Shown: positions 46,694 to 55,118, counted from the first letter of the stretch. The stretch is DNA of 64,000 nucleotides from Palsa-892 sp035295845 (GCA_035295845.1 DATGIF010000028.1:62001-126000), one strand, 5' to 3'. Notes: generated from the letters alone by a model not told the origin. Made by a program: numbers and translations.

Positions 46694-47332
46694 CTAGATC
46701 GCCGGTAGGGGCTGGAATTCGATACCGCTCATCATCGCTTCGAAATAGTCCCGAACCTTCCGCGGGAAGCGAAGTCCTTTGACGACGGCGGCGGACCGCA
46801 GCAGCGGAAGCACGCGGATGTCATCGAGCGAGAGCATGCCGTTGATTGCGTGCGAACTCTCGATCAACTGATCGAGCTCTTCGAGTTTGGGCATGAGTTC
46901 GTCGATGTAGCGGCGCGTGTTTGCCCGAAGCTCGATAAAGTCGCCGAAGGCTTTACGCTTGCGCAAATTGTAATGGTCGAGCGCCGCGGCGGTCGCGAAT
47001 TCCGGCAGCCCAAGCAACGGGTAACGCGGCATGGTGAGCGGCGCGGTCCTCGATACGGCCGTGTCGGCCCAGGACGCGATTTCAGTTCTTTCCGGCCCCG
47101 TCAGAACCGGGTCGCCGTGGCTGTCGACGTATTTCACCATGTCCATGCTTTCGAGCATGGGACTGCCGTCGTCTTTCACCAGAATAGGAATGACCCGCTT
47201 GCCAACGAGGCCGACCATGGTCTCGGTGTCGTCATCAAGAACGACCGCCTCTTGCAGGTGCAGGCGCTTGAGTGCCGCGGTCATGCGTACGCGAAAGCAG
47301 AGCGAGCAGTGCTCGAACATATAGAGCTTCAT
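46694..47332 (-). CDS. grxB: Glutaredoxin 2 (GrxB)-like protein
   Basis: 212 residues from ATG 47332, a thioredoxin-like N-terminal domain plus a helical GST-like C-terminal domain, as in GrxB. The active site is Cys9-Ser-Leu-Cys12 (FEHCSLCFRVR) instead of the usual CPYC, so redox properties may differ. Other landmarks are RVIPILVKDDGSPMLESMDMVKYVD. It is inserted between arsR and arsC, overlapping arsR by four bases, so it probably supplies electrons for arsenate reduction. Confidence 0.88.
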   Translation of the reverse strand: MKLYMFEHCSLCFRVRMTAALKRLHLQEAVVLDDDTETMVGLVGKRVIPILVKDDGSPMLESMDMVKYVDSHGDPVLTGPERTEIASWADTAVSRTAPLTMPRYPLLGLPEFATAAALDHYNLRKRKAFGDFIELRANTRRYIDELMPKLEELDQLIESSHAINGMLSLDDIRVLPLLRSAAVVKGLRFPRKVRDYFEAMMSGIEFQPLPAI

Positions 47333-47706
47333 GACGGCCCGTGAATGTGCGGACGCTTTGCTGGACGGCCCGCCTCCTTCCTGCGCGCCGCAGATTTGCG
47401 GGGCGGGGCGCATTTCTCGGGAGCGCCATGGCAGCAATTGTCGGTGAGATAGGCGATGAGCGCGTTCATCGTGTCGTAGCGCGCGGCATAGATCATCGAG
47501 CGGCCTTCGCGGCGCACGGTCACGAGGCCCGCGGCGCGCAGGCGGTCGAAGTGAAACGTCAGCGTGTTCGGCGCGAGATCAAGTGCTGCCGCAATCTCGC
47601 CGGCGGGCATTCCTTCGGGTCCCGCTTCGACGAGCAGCCGGTAGGTGTCGAGCCGATTATCCTGGGCAAGCGCGGAAAGGGCGCTGACCGCATTTGTTGT
47701 TTCCAT
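47329..47706 (-). CDS. arsR: ArsR-family arsenite-responsive repressor
   Basis: 125 residues with a winged helix-turn-helix (AAALDLAPNTLTFHFDRLRAAGLV). The C-terminal Cys group DNCCHGAPEKCAP (Cys91, Cys92, Cys99) resembles the arsenite site of Acidithiobacillus ArsR rather than the CVC motif of E. coli ArsR. A basic tail follows. It heads the operon arsR-grxB-arsC-aqpS and its operator overlaps the start codon. Confidence 0.9.
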   Translation of the reverse strand: METTNAVSALSALAQDNRLDTYRLLVEAGPEGMPAGEIAAALDLAPNTLTFHFDRLRAAGLVTVRREGRSMIYAARYDTMNALIAYLTDNCCHGAPEKCAPPRKSAARRKEAGRPAKRPHIHGPS

Positions 47707-47728
47707 ATTTCAACGAATATTGAAATAT
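47705..47728 (-). promoter_or_regulatory. ArsR operator overlapping the arsR start
   Basis: ATATTTCAA (47705-47713) and TTGAAATAT (47720-47728) form a nine-base inverted repeat around six bases, typical of ArsR/SmtB operators. It includes the first bases of the arsR start codon (47704-47706), so the repressor would block its own transcript closely. The leader appears very short. Confidence 0.7.
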
Positions 47729-47764
47729 AAAAGCCTTGTCAATCCCCGCCTCGTTTCGGGGCGA

Positions 47765-48232
47765 TTAGCGCACCGCGAGCTGATAGCGTGCCAAGAGGCA
47801 AGGATCCTCGATCGAGCCGTGATGATGGATCTGGCGCCAGCCGCCATCGACCTTGCGGAAAATACGCGTGGTGCGGATCGCAAGCTCGAACGTTTCTTTT
47901 TCCGAGGTATGGCGCCCGCGCTCGCGGCCCATGGCGGTGAACACCTCGCCATGTTGCTGCAAGGTGTAGTCGTAAAACTCGACCTCGACCCGGCCGCGGC
48001 CGCTGAAGATACGTTCGTATACCGGCCGGATTTCCCGCCAGCCGCGCTTGATGCCACCGAGCGGATTATCCATCACCGCCTCGGCGGAATTGTCCCAGTT
48101 CGCTTCCATCAGCGCCAAATCGCGTCCGTTAAAGGCCCGGTAGAATTGCGACAGTGCCGCCAGCGGATCGGCGGGATCGGTCATCGTCTCGTGGCCGGTG
48201 ATGGGCTGCTGGACGGGTTTGATCGCGGTCAT
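47765..48232 (-). CDS. NTF2/SnoaL-like protein
   Basis: 155 residues from ATG 48232 (GAGG five bases upstream; 48184 and 48256 are alternatives). The compact cone fold of the SnoaL/DUF4440-type family is suggested by LAALSQFYRAFNGRDLALMEANWDNSAEAVM at the front and TRIFRKVDGGWRQIHHHGS near the end. In this family the fold is used by many isomerases, hydratases and unknown stress proteins. It is not obviously part of the arsenic operon, which it precedes on the same strand. Confidence 0.72.
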   Translation of the reverse strand: MTAIKPVQQPITGHETMTDPADPLAALSQFYRAFNGRDLALMEANWDNSAEAVMDNPLGGIKRGWREIRPVYERIFSGRGRVEVEFYDYTLQQHGEVFTAMGRERGRHTSEKETFELAIRTTRIFRKVDGGWRQIHHHGSIEDPCLLARYQLAVR

Positions 48233-48316
48233 GCGGGCCTCGCTCGGTTTTGCCAATAACCGGAGCGCGGGACAAACGTTCCTTCAGCCGGCGCTTCAAC
48301 CGCTTCAGATGTTACT

Positions 48317-48360
48317 TTAAAAAGGTGCGCGGTCCCCGCGGGGAGCGTCGGGGACCGCGC
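48317..48360 (-). terminator. Terminator of the flgF-flgG-flgA-flgH operon
   Basis: GCGCGGTCCCC (48327-48337) pairs perfectly with GGGGACCGCGC (48350-48360); on the minus strand the stem is followed by a T-rich stretch (TTTTTAAAGTAA). It lies 75 bp after the flgH stop. Confidence 0.75.
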
Positions 48361-48434
48361 GATGCCGTTCCGGGGAGCGGAAACGGCACTGACGCGAGCC
48401 GGACCCGGGTGCCGGGTCTCGCGCCAAACTCAAC

Positions 48435-49178
48435 TCAGAACGGCAAGATCACGTCGCTGATCTGCTGCCCCCAACGCTGCTGCTGCACATCGGTAATCTG
48501 ACCGCGGCCGCCATAGGCGATCCGGGCCTGCGCGATCTTGGTGGAATCGAGCGTGTTGTCGGCCTGGATGTCTTCGGGCCGCACGATGCCGGCGACGATC
48601 AGTTCGCGCAGTTCGAAATTGACGCGGACTTCCTGCTTGCCCTCGATCACCAGATTGCCGTTCGGCAAGAGCTGGGTGACGACGGCGGCGATATTGGTCT
48701 TCAACGCTTCCGAACGGTTGACCGAACCCTTGCCGTCGCTCGTGGAAGTGGAATCCGCGGTGAGCAGGCGGCCGGGAATCGGCGTCGCGGTCAGCGGCAC
48801 TTTCTTCAGGCCGAACAGATTGCTGATGCCGGAATCCTCATTGTTCTGCCGGCTGCGCTGGGTTTCGTTGGCGATCTGGGCGCTGTCGGTGATGTTCACG
48901 GTGACGGTGAGAATGTCGCCGACTTGGTGCGCGCGCTGATCCTTGAAGAAGGCGCGCGAGCCGTTGCGCCACAGCGAATTCGGATTATAGGCCGCGGGCA
49001 TCGGCTCGGGCATCGGCATGGTCACGGGCCTGTAGCCCTTGGCCTCGGTCGGATTATTCACGGCCGTGAGCTTCGGCTTGCTGCCCACCGACGCCAGCTG
49101 ATCGAGATAGGCGCAGCCGCTCAGCGCGGTCGCCGAGAGCGCGGCGGCGGTAAACAAAAGACGGGAACGGAATGACAT
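48435..49178 (-). CDS. flgH: Flagellar L-ring lipoprotein FlgH
   Basis: 247 residues with a signal peptide ending in the lipobox LSGC (Cys22). The SLWRNGSRAFFKDQRAHQVGDILTV segment and the end QRWGQQISDVILPF match FlgH, which forms the outer-membrane bushing. It is the fourth gene of flgF-flgG-flgA-flgH and is followed by the terminator at 48317. Confidence 0.94.
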   Translation of the reverse strand: MSFRSRLLFTAAALSATALSGCAYLDQLASVGSKPKLTAVNNPTEAKGYRPVTMPMPEPMPAAYNPNSLWRNGSRAFFKDQRAHQVGDILTVTVNITDSAQIANETQRSRQNNEDSGISNLFGLKKVPLTATPIPGRLLTADSTSTSDGKGSVNRSEALKTNIAAVVTQLLPNGNLVIEGKQEVRVNFELRELIVAGIVRPEDIQADNTLDSTKIAQARIAYGGRGQITDVQQQRWGQQISDVILPF

Positions 49179-49210
49179 GATGACCTCACACAGCTGATGG
49201 GGAAACGCGC

Positions 49211-50209
49211 TTATTTCACTGAACCGGTGGCTTCGGGATCGGCGGCAGGAACGGCGGGCGCGCGCGCGATCACGACATGGCCGGGGCCGTCGACCATCGC
49301 CTGCACGATGCGCTTCGATTGCGGATTGAGGACCTGCACCATGTCGCCCTGCGTGCCGGCCTCGAGCGCTTTCGCCTGTACCGTCAGCTTCACGCCGGGG
49401 CTTTGGAAGACGAGCGTCACCGGATCGCCGCGGCCGACGAGTTCGGGCTTCATCAGGTCGGCGAGATGTAGAAATTGGCCGGGACGGAGATCGCGGCGGG
49501 CGGCCTGGCCGATGACAGCATCGGCCCGGCGGATGGCGTCGGGGACCTCCACCTTCGGGCGGCGTTCGATCGCGATGTCATTGTCGCGGATCGCCTCTCC
49601 GCGGCCGAGCGCGCGGGCAAGCGTCACCACCTCGGCAGTCTCGTAGAGCGCGCCGGAGATGCGCACGGGCTTACTGCGCAGGGTGGCGCTGCCCGGCACG
49701 TCGACATTCGCCTCGAAGCGCTGCGTACGCGGATCGAAGGAGAATTGCGTTAGCCGCGGCGCGCTCGTGGCGCCAGGCTCGATCGCGAGCACGCGGACAT
49801 AGGCGTCGAAATTGACGGCAATATCCTTCGCCTCGCCAAAGCCATATTGGCGGGCGGCGGTGTCGGCGACGGCGCGTTCGAGTTCGGGCAGCGCAATGGT
49901 GCGGCTCGCGCGCAGCACCACGACCTCCGAAAGCCCGTGCGTGTCGAAGAGGGAAAGACCCTTGCCGCGCGCGGCCTCGATCACGCGGTAGACCTGGATG
50001 GTGCCGCTTAAGCCGAGCTCGGGCGCGCGGAAAACGGATGCCGTGGCATTCATGCCGGCATTCTCGATGAGATCGCCGAGGCGGACGAAGTCGCTGTCCA
50101 CCGTGATCTCGCTTTTGAGCGAAGGCATCGCCGCCTGTTCTGCCGCGGCGCTACCGCCGAGCAAGGCGAGGACCGTGAGCGCGGCGGGAAGGGTGCGGAC
50201 AAAGTGCAT
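49211..50209 (-). CDS. flgA: P-ring assembly chaperone FlgA
   Basis: 332 residues from ATG 50209 (GGAGG six bases upstream), with a signal peptide (about 1-23). The N-terminal beta region is larger than in enteric FlgA, and the SAF domain (VVTLARALGRGEAIRDNDIAIERRPK onward) plus the end QVLNPQSKRIVQAMVDGPGHVVI match FlgA. It helps FlgI form the P ring. It sits between flgG and flgH, as in Caulobacter and rhizobia. Confidence 0.9.
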   Translation of the reverse strand: MHFVRTLPAALTVLALLGGSAAAEQAAMPSLKSEITVDSDFVRLGDLIENAGMNATASVFRAPELGLSGTIQVYRVIEAARGKGLSLFDTHGLSEVVVLRASRTIALPELERAVADTAARQYGFGEAKDIAVNFDAYVRVLAIEPGATSAPRLTQFSFDPRTQRFEANVDVPGSATLRSKPVRISGALYETAEVVTLARALGRGEAIRDNDIAIERRPKVEVPDAIRRADAVIGQAARRDLRPGQFLHLADLMKPELVGRGDPVTLVFQSPGVKLTVQAKALEAGTQGDMVQVLNPQSKRIVQAMVDGPGHVVIARAPAVPAADPEATGSVK

Positions 50210-50220
50210 GGTCAGCCTCC

Positions 50221-51009
50221 TCACCGCATCATGTTGGCGGTCTGCTGCAGCATGTCGTCCGCCGCCGTCACGACCTTGGCGTTCATCGAATAGGCGCGCT
50301 GCGCCGTGATCAGATCCGACATTTCGGTGACGGCGCTGACGTTGGCTTGCTCGAGCTGGCTTTGCAGCAGCGTGCCCATGCCGTCGACGCCGGGATTGCC
50401 CGTTTGCGGCGCCCCGCTCGCGGCGGTTTCGAGGTAGAGGTTGTCGCCCATCGCCTCCAAGCCCGGCGGGTTCATGAAACGCGAGAGCTGGAGCTGGCCG
50501 ATCACCGTCTGGGTGGTCTGGCCGGGCAACATTGCATCGACCTCCCCCTGCTGGCTGATCGTGATGTTGCTTGCGTTCTGCGGGAAGGTGATGGCGGGAT
50601 CGATGAGATAGCCGTCGGGCGTGACGAGACGGCCCTGATCGTCCATCTGCAAGGAGCCCGCGCGCGTATAGGCGATGATGTTGTTGGGCAATTGCACGCG
50701 CAGGAAACCGTCGCCGCGGATCGCAACATCGAGCGGACTGTCGGTCGGCAGGAAGTTGCCCTGGCTCATGATGCGCGGCGTGCCGACGGTCTTCACGCCG
50801 GCGCCGATGTCGAGGCCGATCGGCAGCTTCGTGCCCTGGTCGGACGAGTTGGAGCCGACGCGGCGGAGGCTTTGATACATGAGGTCCTGGAATTCGGCGC
50901 GCTGGCGTTTGAATCCCGTGGTCTGCATGTTGGCGATGTTGTTCGAGATGACCTGAACGTTCAGTTCTTGCGCCGCCATTCCGGTGGCTGCGGTGTAGAG
51001 TGCGCGCAT
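50221..51009 (-). CDS. flgG: Distal rod protein FlgG
   Basis: 262 residues, close to the usual 260, with RALYTAATGMAAQELNVQVISNNIANMQTTGFKRQRAEFQDLMYQ at the start and the C-terminal SNVSAVTEMSDLITAQRAYSMNAKVVTAADDM-type helix. Builds the distal rod. Lies 23 bp after flgF and 11 bp before flgA on the minus strand. Confidence 0.95.
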   Translation of the reverse strand: MRALYTAATGMAAQELNVQVISNNIANMQTTGFKRQRAEFQDLMYQSLRRVGSNSSDQGTKLPIGLDIGAGVKTVGTPRIMSQGNFLPTDSPLDVAIRGDGFLRVQLPNNIIAYTRAGSLQMDDQGRLVTPDGYLIDPAITFPQNASNITISQQGEVDAMLPGQTTQTVIGQLQLSRFMNPPGLEAMGDNLYLETAASGAPQTGNPGVDGMGTLLQSQLEQANVSAVTEMSDLITAQRAYSMNAKVVTAADDMLQQTANMMR

Positions 51010-51032
51010 GGTTGTTCTCCCCTACCGATGCG

Positions 51033-51794
51033 TTACGAAGATGAGGTGTCGGCGAGCTTGTTGATCGCCGAGTTGCGAAGGTCGTCGGTACGCGTCAAAA
51101 GATTCGCGAGCGTGGTGTAGGCGCGCGAAACCTCGATCATGCGGCTCATTTCAACGACGGGCTGTACGTTCGATTTTTCGATCGAGCCCTGCACGATGTA
51201 TGTGGTCGCCGTCGTGGCCTGCGCTTGCTGGCCTCCCGATGAATAAAGGCTCGCGCCTTGCTTGGTGAGCCGCTGCGTGTCGGCAAAGTTCACGAGGCGG
51301 ACCTTGCCGCGGTCGACAGTCTGATTGCTGTTCAGCGCCGAGATCGATCCGTCGCGCGCGATCACGACATTGGTATCGTTCTGGTCGAACTGGATCGGGC
51401 CGTTGGCGCCGAGGACCTTGTAGCCTTCGTGCGTGACTAGTTCGCCTTGCGGGTTCAGCGCAAGCGCGCCGTTGCGCGTATAGCGCTCGCCGGTTGGCGT
51501 ATCGACGGCGAGGAAGCCAGGGCCGGCGATCGCAATGTCCAGCGCATTCCCGGTCTGCGTCAGTGGTCCCTGCGAGAAGTCGGCAAGCGTCGAGCGGTCC
51601 TGCACGAAGGACACGCGTTGGTCCTTGAGCTGGAAGGCGTTCGCGCGCGCGGGCGAGGAAAGGTATTCCTCGAACTGAACGCTCTCGCCCTTGAAGCCGT
51701 TGGTATCGATATTGGCGAGATTGTTCGCAATGACGTCGAGCTGGCGCTGAAGCGCGACTTGCCGCGACAGTCCGACCAAAAGGGCGTTATCCAT
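51033..51794 (-). CDS. flgF: Proximal rod protein FlgF
   Basis: 253 residues from the ATG at 51794, chosen because GGGGAG lies about six bases upstream; an ATG at 51800 is too close to it. The start (DNALLVGLSRQVALQRQLDVIANNLANIDTNGFKGE) and the end (QPVVEMSRMIEVSRAYTTLANLL) match FlgF. It leads the minus-strand operon flgF-flgG-flgA-flgH and is transcribed from a sigma-54 promoter. Confidence 0.93.
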   Translation of the reverse strand: MDNALLVGLSRQVALQRQLDVIANNLANIDTNGFKGESVQFEEYLSSPARANAFQLKDQRVSFVQDRSTLADFSQGPLTQTGNALDIAIAGPGFLAVDTPTGERYTRNGALALNPQGELVTHEGYKVLGANGPIQFDQNDTNVVIARDGSISALNSNQTVDRGKVRLVNFADTQRLTKQGASLYSSGGQQAQATTATTYIVQGSIEKSNVQPVVEMSRMIEVSRAYTTLANLLTRTDDLRNSAINKLADTSSS

Positions 51795-51850
51795 GCCCAT
51801 CTCCCCTTCGAGGCCACGAGCTCCCCAGCCCGGCCTCGGTGCTTGTCTTG

Positions 51851-51865
51851 GCAGGAGACGTGCCA
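51851..51865 (-). promoter_or_regulatory. Sigma-54 promoter of the flgF operon
   Basis: On the minus strand TGGCACG-TCTC-CTGC matches TGGCACG-N4-TTGC with one change (CTGC). Predicted start near 51839, about 45 nt before flgF. Confidence 0.78.
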
Positions 51866-51953
51866 ACTCGAATTTTCTTTTCGGATCATAGTCTTAGCTA
51901 AATACGCAGGCCGTGCCGGACCGGCAGGGTCGGCCGCATGGGCAGGAAAAGCC

Positions 51954-51968
51954 CGGCAAAAATTGCCG
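51954..51968. promoter_or_regulatory. Palindrome between flgF and fliL (FlbD/ftr-like)
   Basis: CGGCAA-AAA-TTGCCG, a six-base inverted repeat centred 96 bp from the flgF sigma-54 promoter and three bases before the CtrA-like box facing fliL. One site could thus serve both directions. Confidence 0.65.
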
Positions 51969-51971
51969 CCG

Positions 51972-51986
51972 ATAAACAATCGTTAA
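51972..51986 (+). promoter_or_regulatory. CtrA-like box of the fliL operon
   Basis: ATAA-N7-TTAA (second half TTAACCAT), one mismatch to the CtrA consensus, 87 bp before fliL. fliL-fliM is a CtrA-controlled class II operon in Caulobacter. Confidence 0.55.
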
Positions 51987-52072
51987 CCATCCTTACCTAC
52001 CGTTTACGCGACCAAACCGGTTCGCGCGCGCGGGCGCGCGGTTTTGCAATTTGCAAAGAAGGGTCGAGGAAC

Positions 52073-52612
52073 ATGGCGGACGCCAAGGCAGCGGTGAACC
52101 AGGCGGAGGTTGAGGCAGCCGAAGGCGCGCCGGCGGCAAAAGGTTCTTTCCTCAGGCGGCTGCCCGGCATGGGGCTCGTCGGCAAGATCTTCGGTCTCAA
52201 CAAATTCATCTTGATCGGCATTGTCGTAGCGCTCATCGCGATTGCCGGCGGCGGCTACTTCATGTTCGGCGGCCAAAAGGCGGCGGACGGCCCGAAGGCC
52301 GCGGCCAAATCCGTTTTCTTCGATATGCCGGAAATGACCGTGAACCTCTCGGCTTCGCCCGAGCGGCCGCAATATCTGCGCGTGAAGATCACGCTGGAGG
52401 CCGACGACAATGGCGTGATCGACGCAATCAAGCCGGTGATGCCGCGCGTGGTCGATGCGTTCCAAGTGCATCTCCGCGAGCTCAGGGTGACCGATCTCGA
52501 AGGCTCGGCCGGGCTCTATCGCCTGCGCGAGGAGCTGACGCGGCGCGTCAACCTTGCGATCGCGCCCAACCGCATCCGCGCTGTGCTGTTCAAAGAAATC
52601 GTCGTGCAATGA
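52073..52612 (+). CDS. fliL: Flagellar basal-body protein FliL
   Basis: 179 residues from ATG 52073 (GAGGA upstream). A cytoplasmic lead of about 44 residues precedes one membrane helix (about 45-65), then a periplasmic domain containing FFDMPEMTVNLSASPERPQYLRVKITLE and the end RVNLAIAPNRIRAVLFKEIVVQ. FliL supports stator function and torque. It heads fliL-fliM-DUF6468-motE-TPR protein, probably under CtrA. Confidence 0.92.
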   Translation: MADAKAAVNQAEVEAAEGAPAAKGSFLRRLPGMGLVGKIFGLNKFILIGIVVALIAIAGGGYFMFGGQKAADGPKAAAKSVFFDMPEMTVNLSASPERPQYLRVKITLEADDNGVIDAIKPVMPRVVDAFQVHLRELRVTDLEGSAGLYRLREELTRRVNLAIAPNRIRAVLFKEIVVQ

Positions 52613-52623
52613 CGGGCGCATAG

Positions 52624-53775
52624 ATGGCCGCAGACGACACAGCCCCGCCGTCGAACGCCGCTTCGCCGGGCGCGGGCACCCAACAGCCGCAGGATGAAGC
52701 CGCGGCGCAATGGGCGGCGATGCTCGACGAGAACGCGGGCGCCACCACCAAGGGCGGTTCCGACCGCGCGCTCAACCAGGAAGAAATCGACGGGCTCCTC
52801 GGCTTCAGCCTCGCTGATCTCGCGCACGCCGATCATTCCGGCATTCGCGCCATCATCGACTCGGCGATGGTCTCCTACGAGCGTCTGCCGATGCTCGAGA
52901 TCGTGTTCGATCGCCTGGTGCGGCTGATGACCACGAGCTTGCGCAACCTCACCTCCGACAACGTCGAAGTCTCGCTCGACCGCATCACCTCGGTGCGCTT
53001 CGGCGAATATCTCAACTCGATTCCGCTTCCCACCATCCTCGCCGTATTCAAGGCCGAGGAGTGGGAAAACTTCGGCCTCTTCAGCGTCGACTCCAGCCTG
53101 ATTTACGCGATGATCGACGTGCTCTTGGGCGGGCGACGCGGGCAAAACAGCGCGCGCGTCGACGGCCGTCCCTACACCACGATCGAAACCGGCCTCGTCA
53201 AACGCATGATCGAGGTGGTGCTCGCCGACGCCGAAATCGCCTTCAAGCCGGTTTCGCCGGTGCGCTTCACCATCGACCGCCTCGAAACCAATCCGCGCTT
53301 CGCCGCGATCTCGCGGCCCACCAATGCCGCGATCCTGGTGCGGCTGCGGATCGACATGGAAGATCGCGGCGGCAATATCGAAATGCTCGTGCCCTACGCC
53401 ACGATCGAACCGATCCGCGAGACACTTCTGCAAGCCTTCATGGGCGACAAGTTCGGCCGCGACCCGATCTGGGAAGGGCATCTTGCCACCGAAATCTGGC
53501 AGGCCGGCGCCGAGGTCGACGCCGTGCTCTATGACGGATCGCTGCCGCTCAAACGGCTGATGAATCTCGAGGTCGGTGACACGCTGATGCTCGACATCAA
53601 GCCGGACGCGCTGGTGAAGGTCCGTTGCGGTGAGGTCGTCTTGACCGAAGGCCGCATGGGCCGCGTCGGCGAGCGCATCGCGGTCAGCGTCGCCAAGCCC
53701 TTGCGGCGACCGCGCACGACGCTTGCCATTTTCGAAAATACCGCCGCCACCACCAAACGAATGGAGGCAACGTGA
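52624..53775 (+). CDS. fliM: Flagellar motor switch protein FliM
   Basis: 383 residues. The CheY-P-binding EIDGLLG motif (LNQEEIDGLLGF) is at about 50-61 behind a longer Ala/Pro/Gln-rich N-terminal tail, as in alphaproteobacteria. The core includes SAMVSYERLPMLEIVFDRLVRLMTTSLRNLT and VDSSLIYAMIDVLLGGRRG; the C-terminal domain is the SpoA-like fold (GDTLMLDIKPDALVKVRCGEVVLTEGRMGRVGERI). FliM sits in the C ring and receives the CheY-P signal. Its stop overlaps the next start (GTGA). Confidence 0.95.
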   Translation: MAADDTAPPSNAASPGAGTQQPQDEAAAQWAAMLDENAGATTKGGSDRALNQEEIDGLLGFSLADLAHADHSGIRAIIDSAMVSYERLPMLEIVFDRLVRLMTTSLRNLTSDNVEVSLDRITSVRFGEYLNSIPLPTILAVFKAEEWENFGLFSVDSSLIYAMIDVLLGGRRGQNSARVDGRPYTTIETGLVKRMIEVVLADAEIAFKPVSPVRFTIDRLETNPRFAAISRPTNAAILVRLRIDMEDRGGNIEMLVPYATIEPIRETLLQAFMGDKFGRDPIWEGHLATEIWQAGAEVDAVLYDGSLPLKRLMNLEVGDTLMLDIKPDALVKVRCGEVVLTEGRMGRVGERIAVSVAKPLRRPRTTLAIFENTAATTKRMEAT

Positions 53776-54254
53776 GCGCGAACTTCTACGGACTCGTTAT
53801 CGAGTGCCTGGTCGCCGTCTTGTTGCTGTTGACCATCGGCTATTGCATGATTTTAAACCGGCGGCTTTCGCGGCTGAGAGCCGACGAGGGCTCCTTCAAG
53901 GCGACGATCGCCGAACTTGTCGCGGCAACCGACTCGGCTGAACGCGCGATCGCCGGTCTAAAAATGACCGTGCGCGATTGCGATGACTCGCTCGGCGAGC
54001 GGCTCCGCCGTTCTGAAGCGCTGCGCGAAACTCTCGGTCAAGAGCTTTCACGCGGGGAGCAATTGCTCGCGCGCATTGCGCGGATCGTCGCGGCGGCGAG
54101 CGAAGCCCGCCGGCCCATGGTCGAGCCGGAGGCGAACGAAAACTCGCAGCCCGTGAAGAACGAAACGCCGACCCGGCGGCGCGCAAGTGAAACCGTGGCC
54201 GCGGCGCAAGCGCTCGCGAGCCGCGCGCGCCTGCGCGCGGGAGAGGCGGCCTAG
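53772..54254 (+). CDS. DUF6468-type flagellar-operon membrane protein
   Basis: 160 residues, starting GTG at 53772 and overlapping fliM by four bases. One membrane helix (about 7-26: YGLVIECLVAVLLLLTIGYC) is followed by a coiled-coil region (about 30-110) and a charged tail. Proteins of this kind follow fliM in many alphaproteobacteria; the function is not established. Location between fliM and motE suggests a role at the motor. Confidence 0.8.
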   Translation: MSANFYGLVIECLVAVLLLLTIGYCMILNRRLSRLRADEGSFKATIAELVAATDSAERAIAGLKMTVRDCDDSLGERLRRSEALRETLGQELSRGEQLLARIARIVAAASEARRPMVEPEANENSQPVKNETPTRRRASETVAAAQALASRARLRAGEAA

Positions 54255-54255
54255 G

Positions 54256-54300
54256 GCATGATCCCGGACAGCGGGAACCGGTGTTCAGGAAAGATCATGC
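54256..54300. repeat. Second copy of the palindromic intergenic element
   Basis: GCATGATCCCGGACAGCGGG, AACCGGTG and CAGGAAAGATCATGC form an inverted, diverged counterpart of the element at 40067-40123: the outer GCATGATC/GATCATGC arms and the central ACCGGT are kept. It lies between the DUF6468 gene and motE inside the fliL operon. Confidence 0.6.
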
Positions 54301-54325
54301 TCTAACGCTAAAGTGAAGGTTTCGG

Positions 54326-55051
54326 ATGGAGCTGCGTCTCATTCCAGTCGTGACGTTCGCGGCGGCGAGCCTTCTCGCCGTGAAGGCGATTTCGCTTGCC
54401 CATTTTGACGGCCACCTGCCGTTCGAAACGGTGTTCAGCCGCGAAGGAACGGGCGATCTCGCGGCCGCCGGGGACGATGCCGACATTACCGGCTCGACGC
54501 CCGCACAGAAAGACGCATCGGCGAAACCCGCCGAGCCCGTTTCCAAGGAACCGATGAACTTGCCCAACACCCCCGCCGGAATTGCCGCCGGCATGCCGGG
54601 TGGTCTGTCGCCAGCCGAGCGCGCACTGCTTGAGCGGCTGCAGGAGCGCCGACAAGAGCTCGATGCGCGCAATCGCGACCTTGAATTGCGCGAGAACCTG
54701 ATCAAGGACGCGGAGAAGCGGCTTGAGAACCGCATCGACGAATTGAAGGACACCGAAGACCGCATCAACGGCAAGGGCGGCGAGCAGGCGGCGAAGCTCA
54801 AGGCGCTCGTGGTCATGTATGAAGGCATGAAGCCGAAGGATGCGGCGCGCATTTTCGACCGGCTCGACCAAAACGTGCTTGTCGATGTGGCGGCCGTCAT
54901 GAACCCGAGAAAGCTTGCCGACGTGCTCGCCCTGATGAACGCGGACGCCGCGCAACGGCTCACGGTGGAACTCGCCCGGCGCAATAGCGCCGGTGAACGC
55001 GGGCTTCCGGCCAGCGATTTGCCAAAAATAGAAGCAAAACCGGGTAATTAG
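54326..55051 (+). CDS. motE: Flagellar motor chaperone MotE-like protein
   Basis: 241 residues: an N-terminal membrane/signal helix (1-22), a disordered Ala/Pro-rich part, a coiled coil (about 98-155: RALLERLQERRQELDARNRDL) and an MgtE_N-like helical domain (about 155-215: VVMYEGMKPKDAARIFDRLDQNVLVDVAAVMNPRK). MotE stabilises MotC or related motor parts in rhizobia. No motA or motB is in this window. A palindromic repeat separates it from the preceding gene. Confidence 0.85.
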   Translation: MELRLIPVVTFAAASLLAVKAISLAHFDGHLPFETVFSREGTGDLAAAGDDADITGSTPAQKDASAKPAEPVSKEPMNLPNTPAGIAAGMPGGLSPAERALLERLQERRQELDARNRDLELRENLIKDAEKRLENRIDELKDTEDRINGKGGEQAAKLKALVVMYEGMKPKDAARIFDRLDQNVLVDVAAVMNPRKLADVLALMNADAAQRLTVELARRNSAGERGLPASDLPKIEAKPGN

Positions 55052-55118
55052 CGGGGCCTTCGGGCGTAAGCCGGCATTAAGGACGAAACGCTAGCTTGGG
55101 GCACGGTCATTGGACCGC

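Noticed and set aside
52042..52054. 13-bp word TTTTGCAATTTGC shared with 35087-35099, both upstream of flagellar operons
   Set aside because: Repeats of this length are expected by chance in 64 kb, and the position relative to the other elements differs in the two regions.
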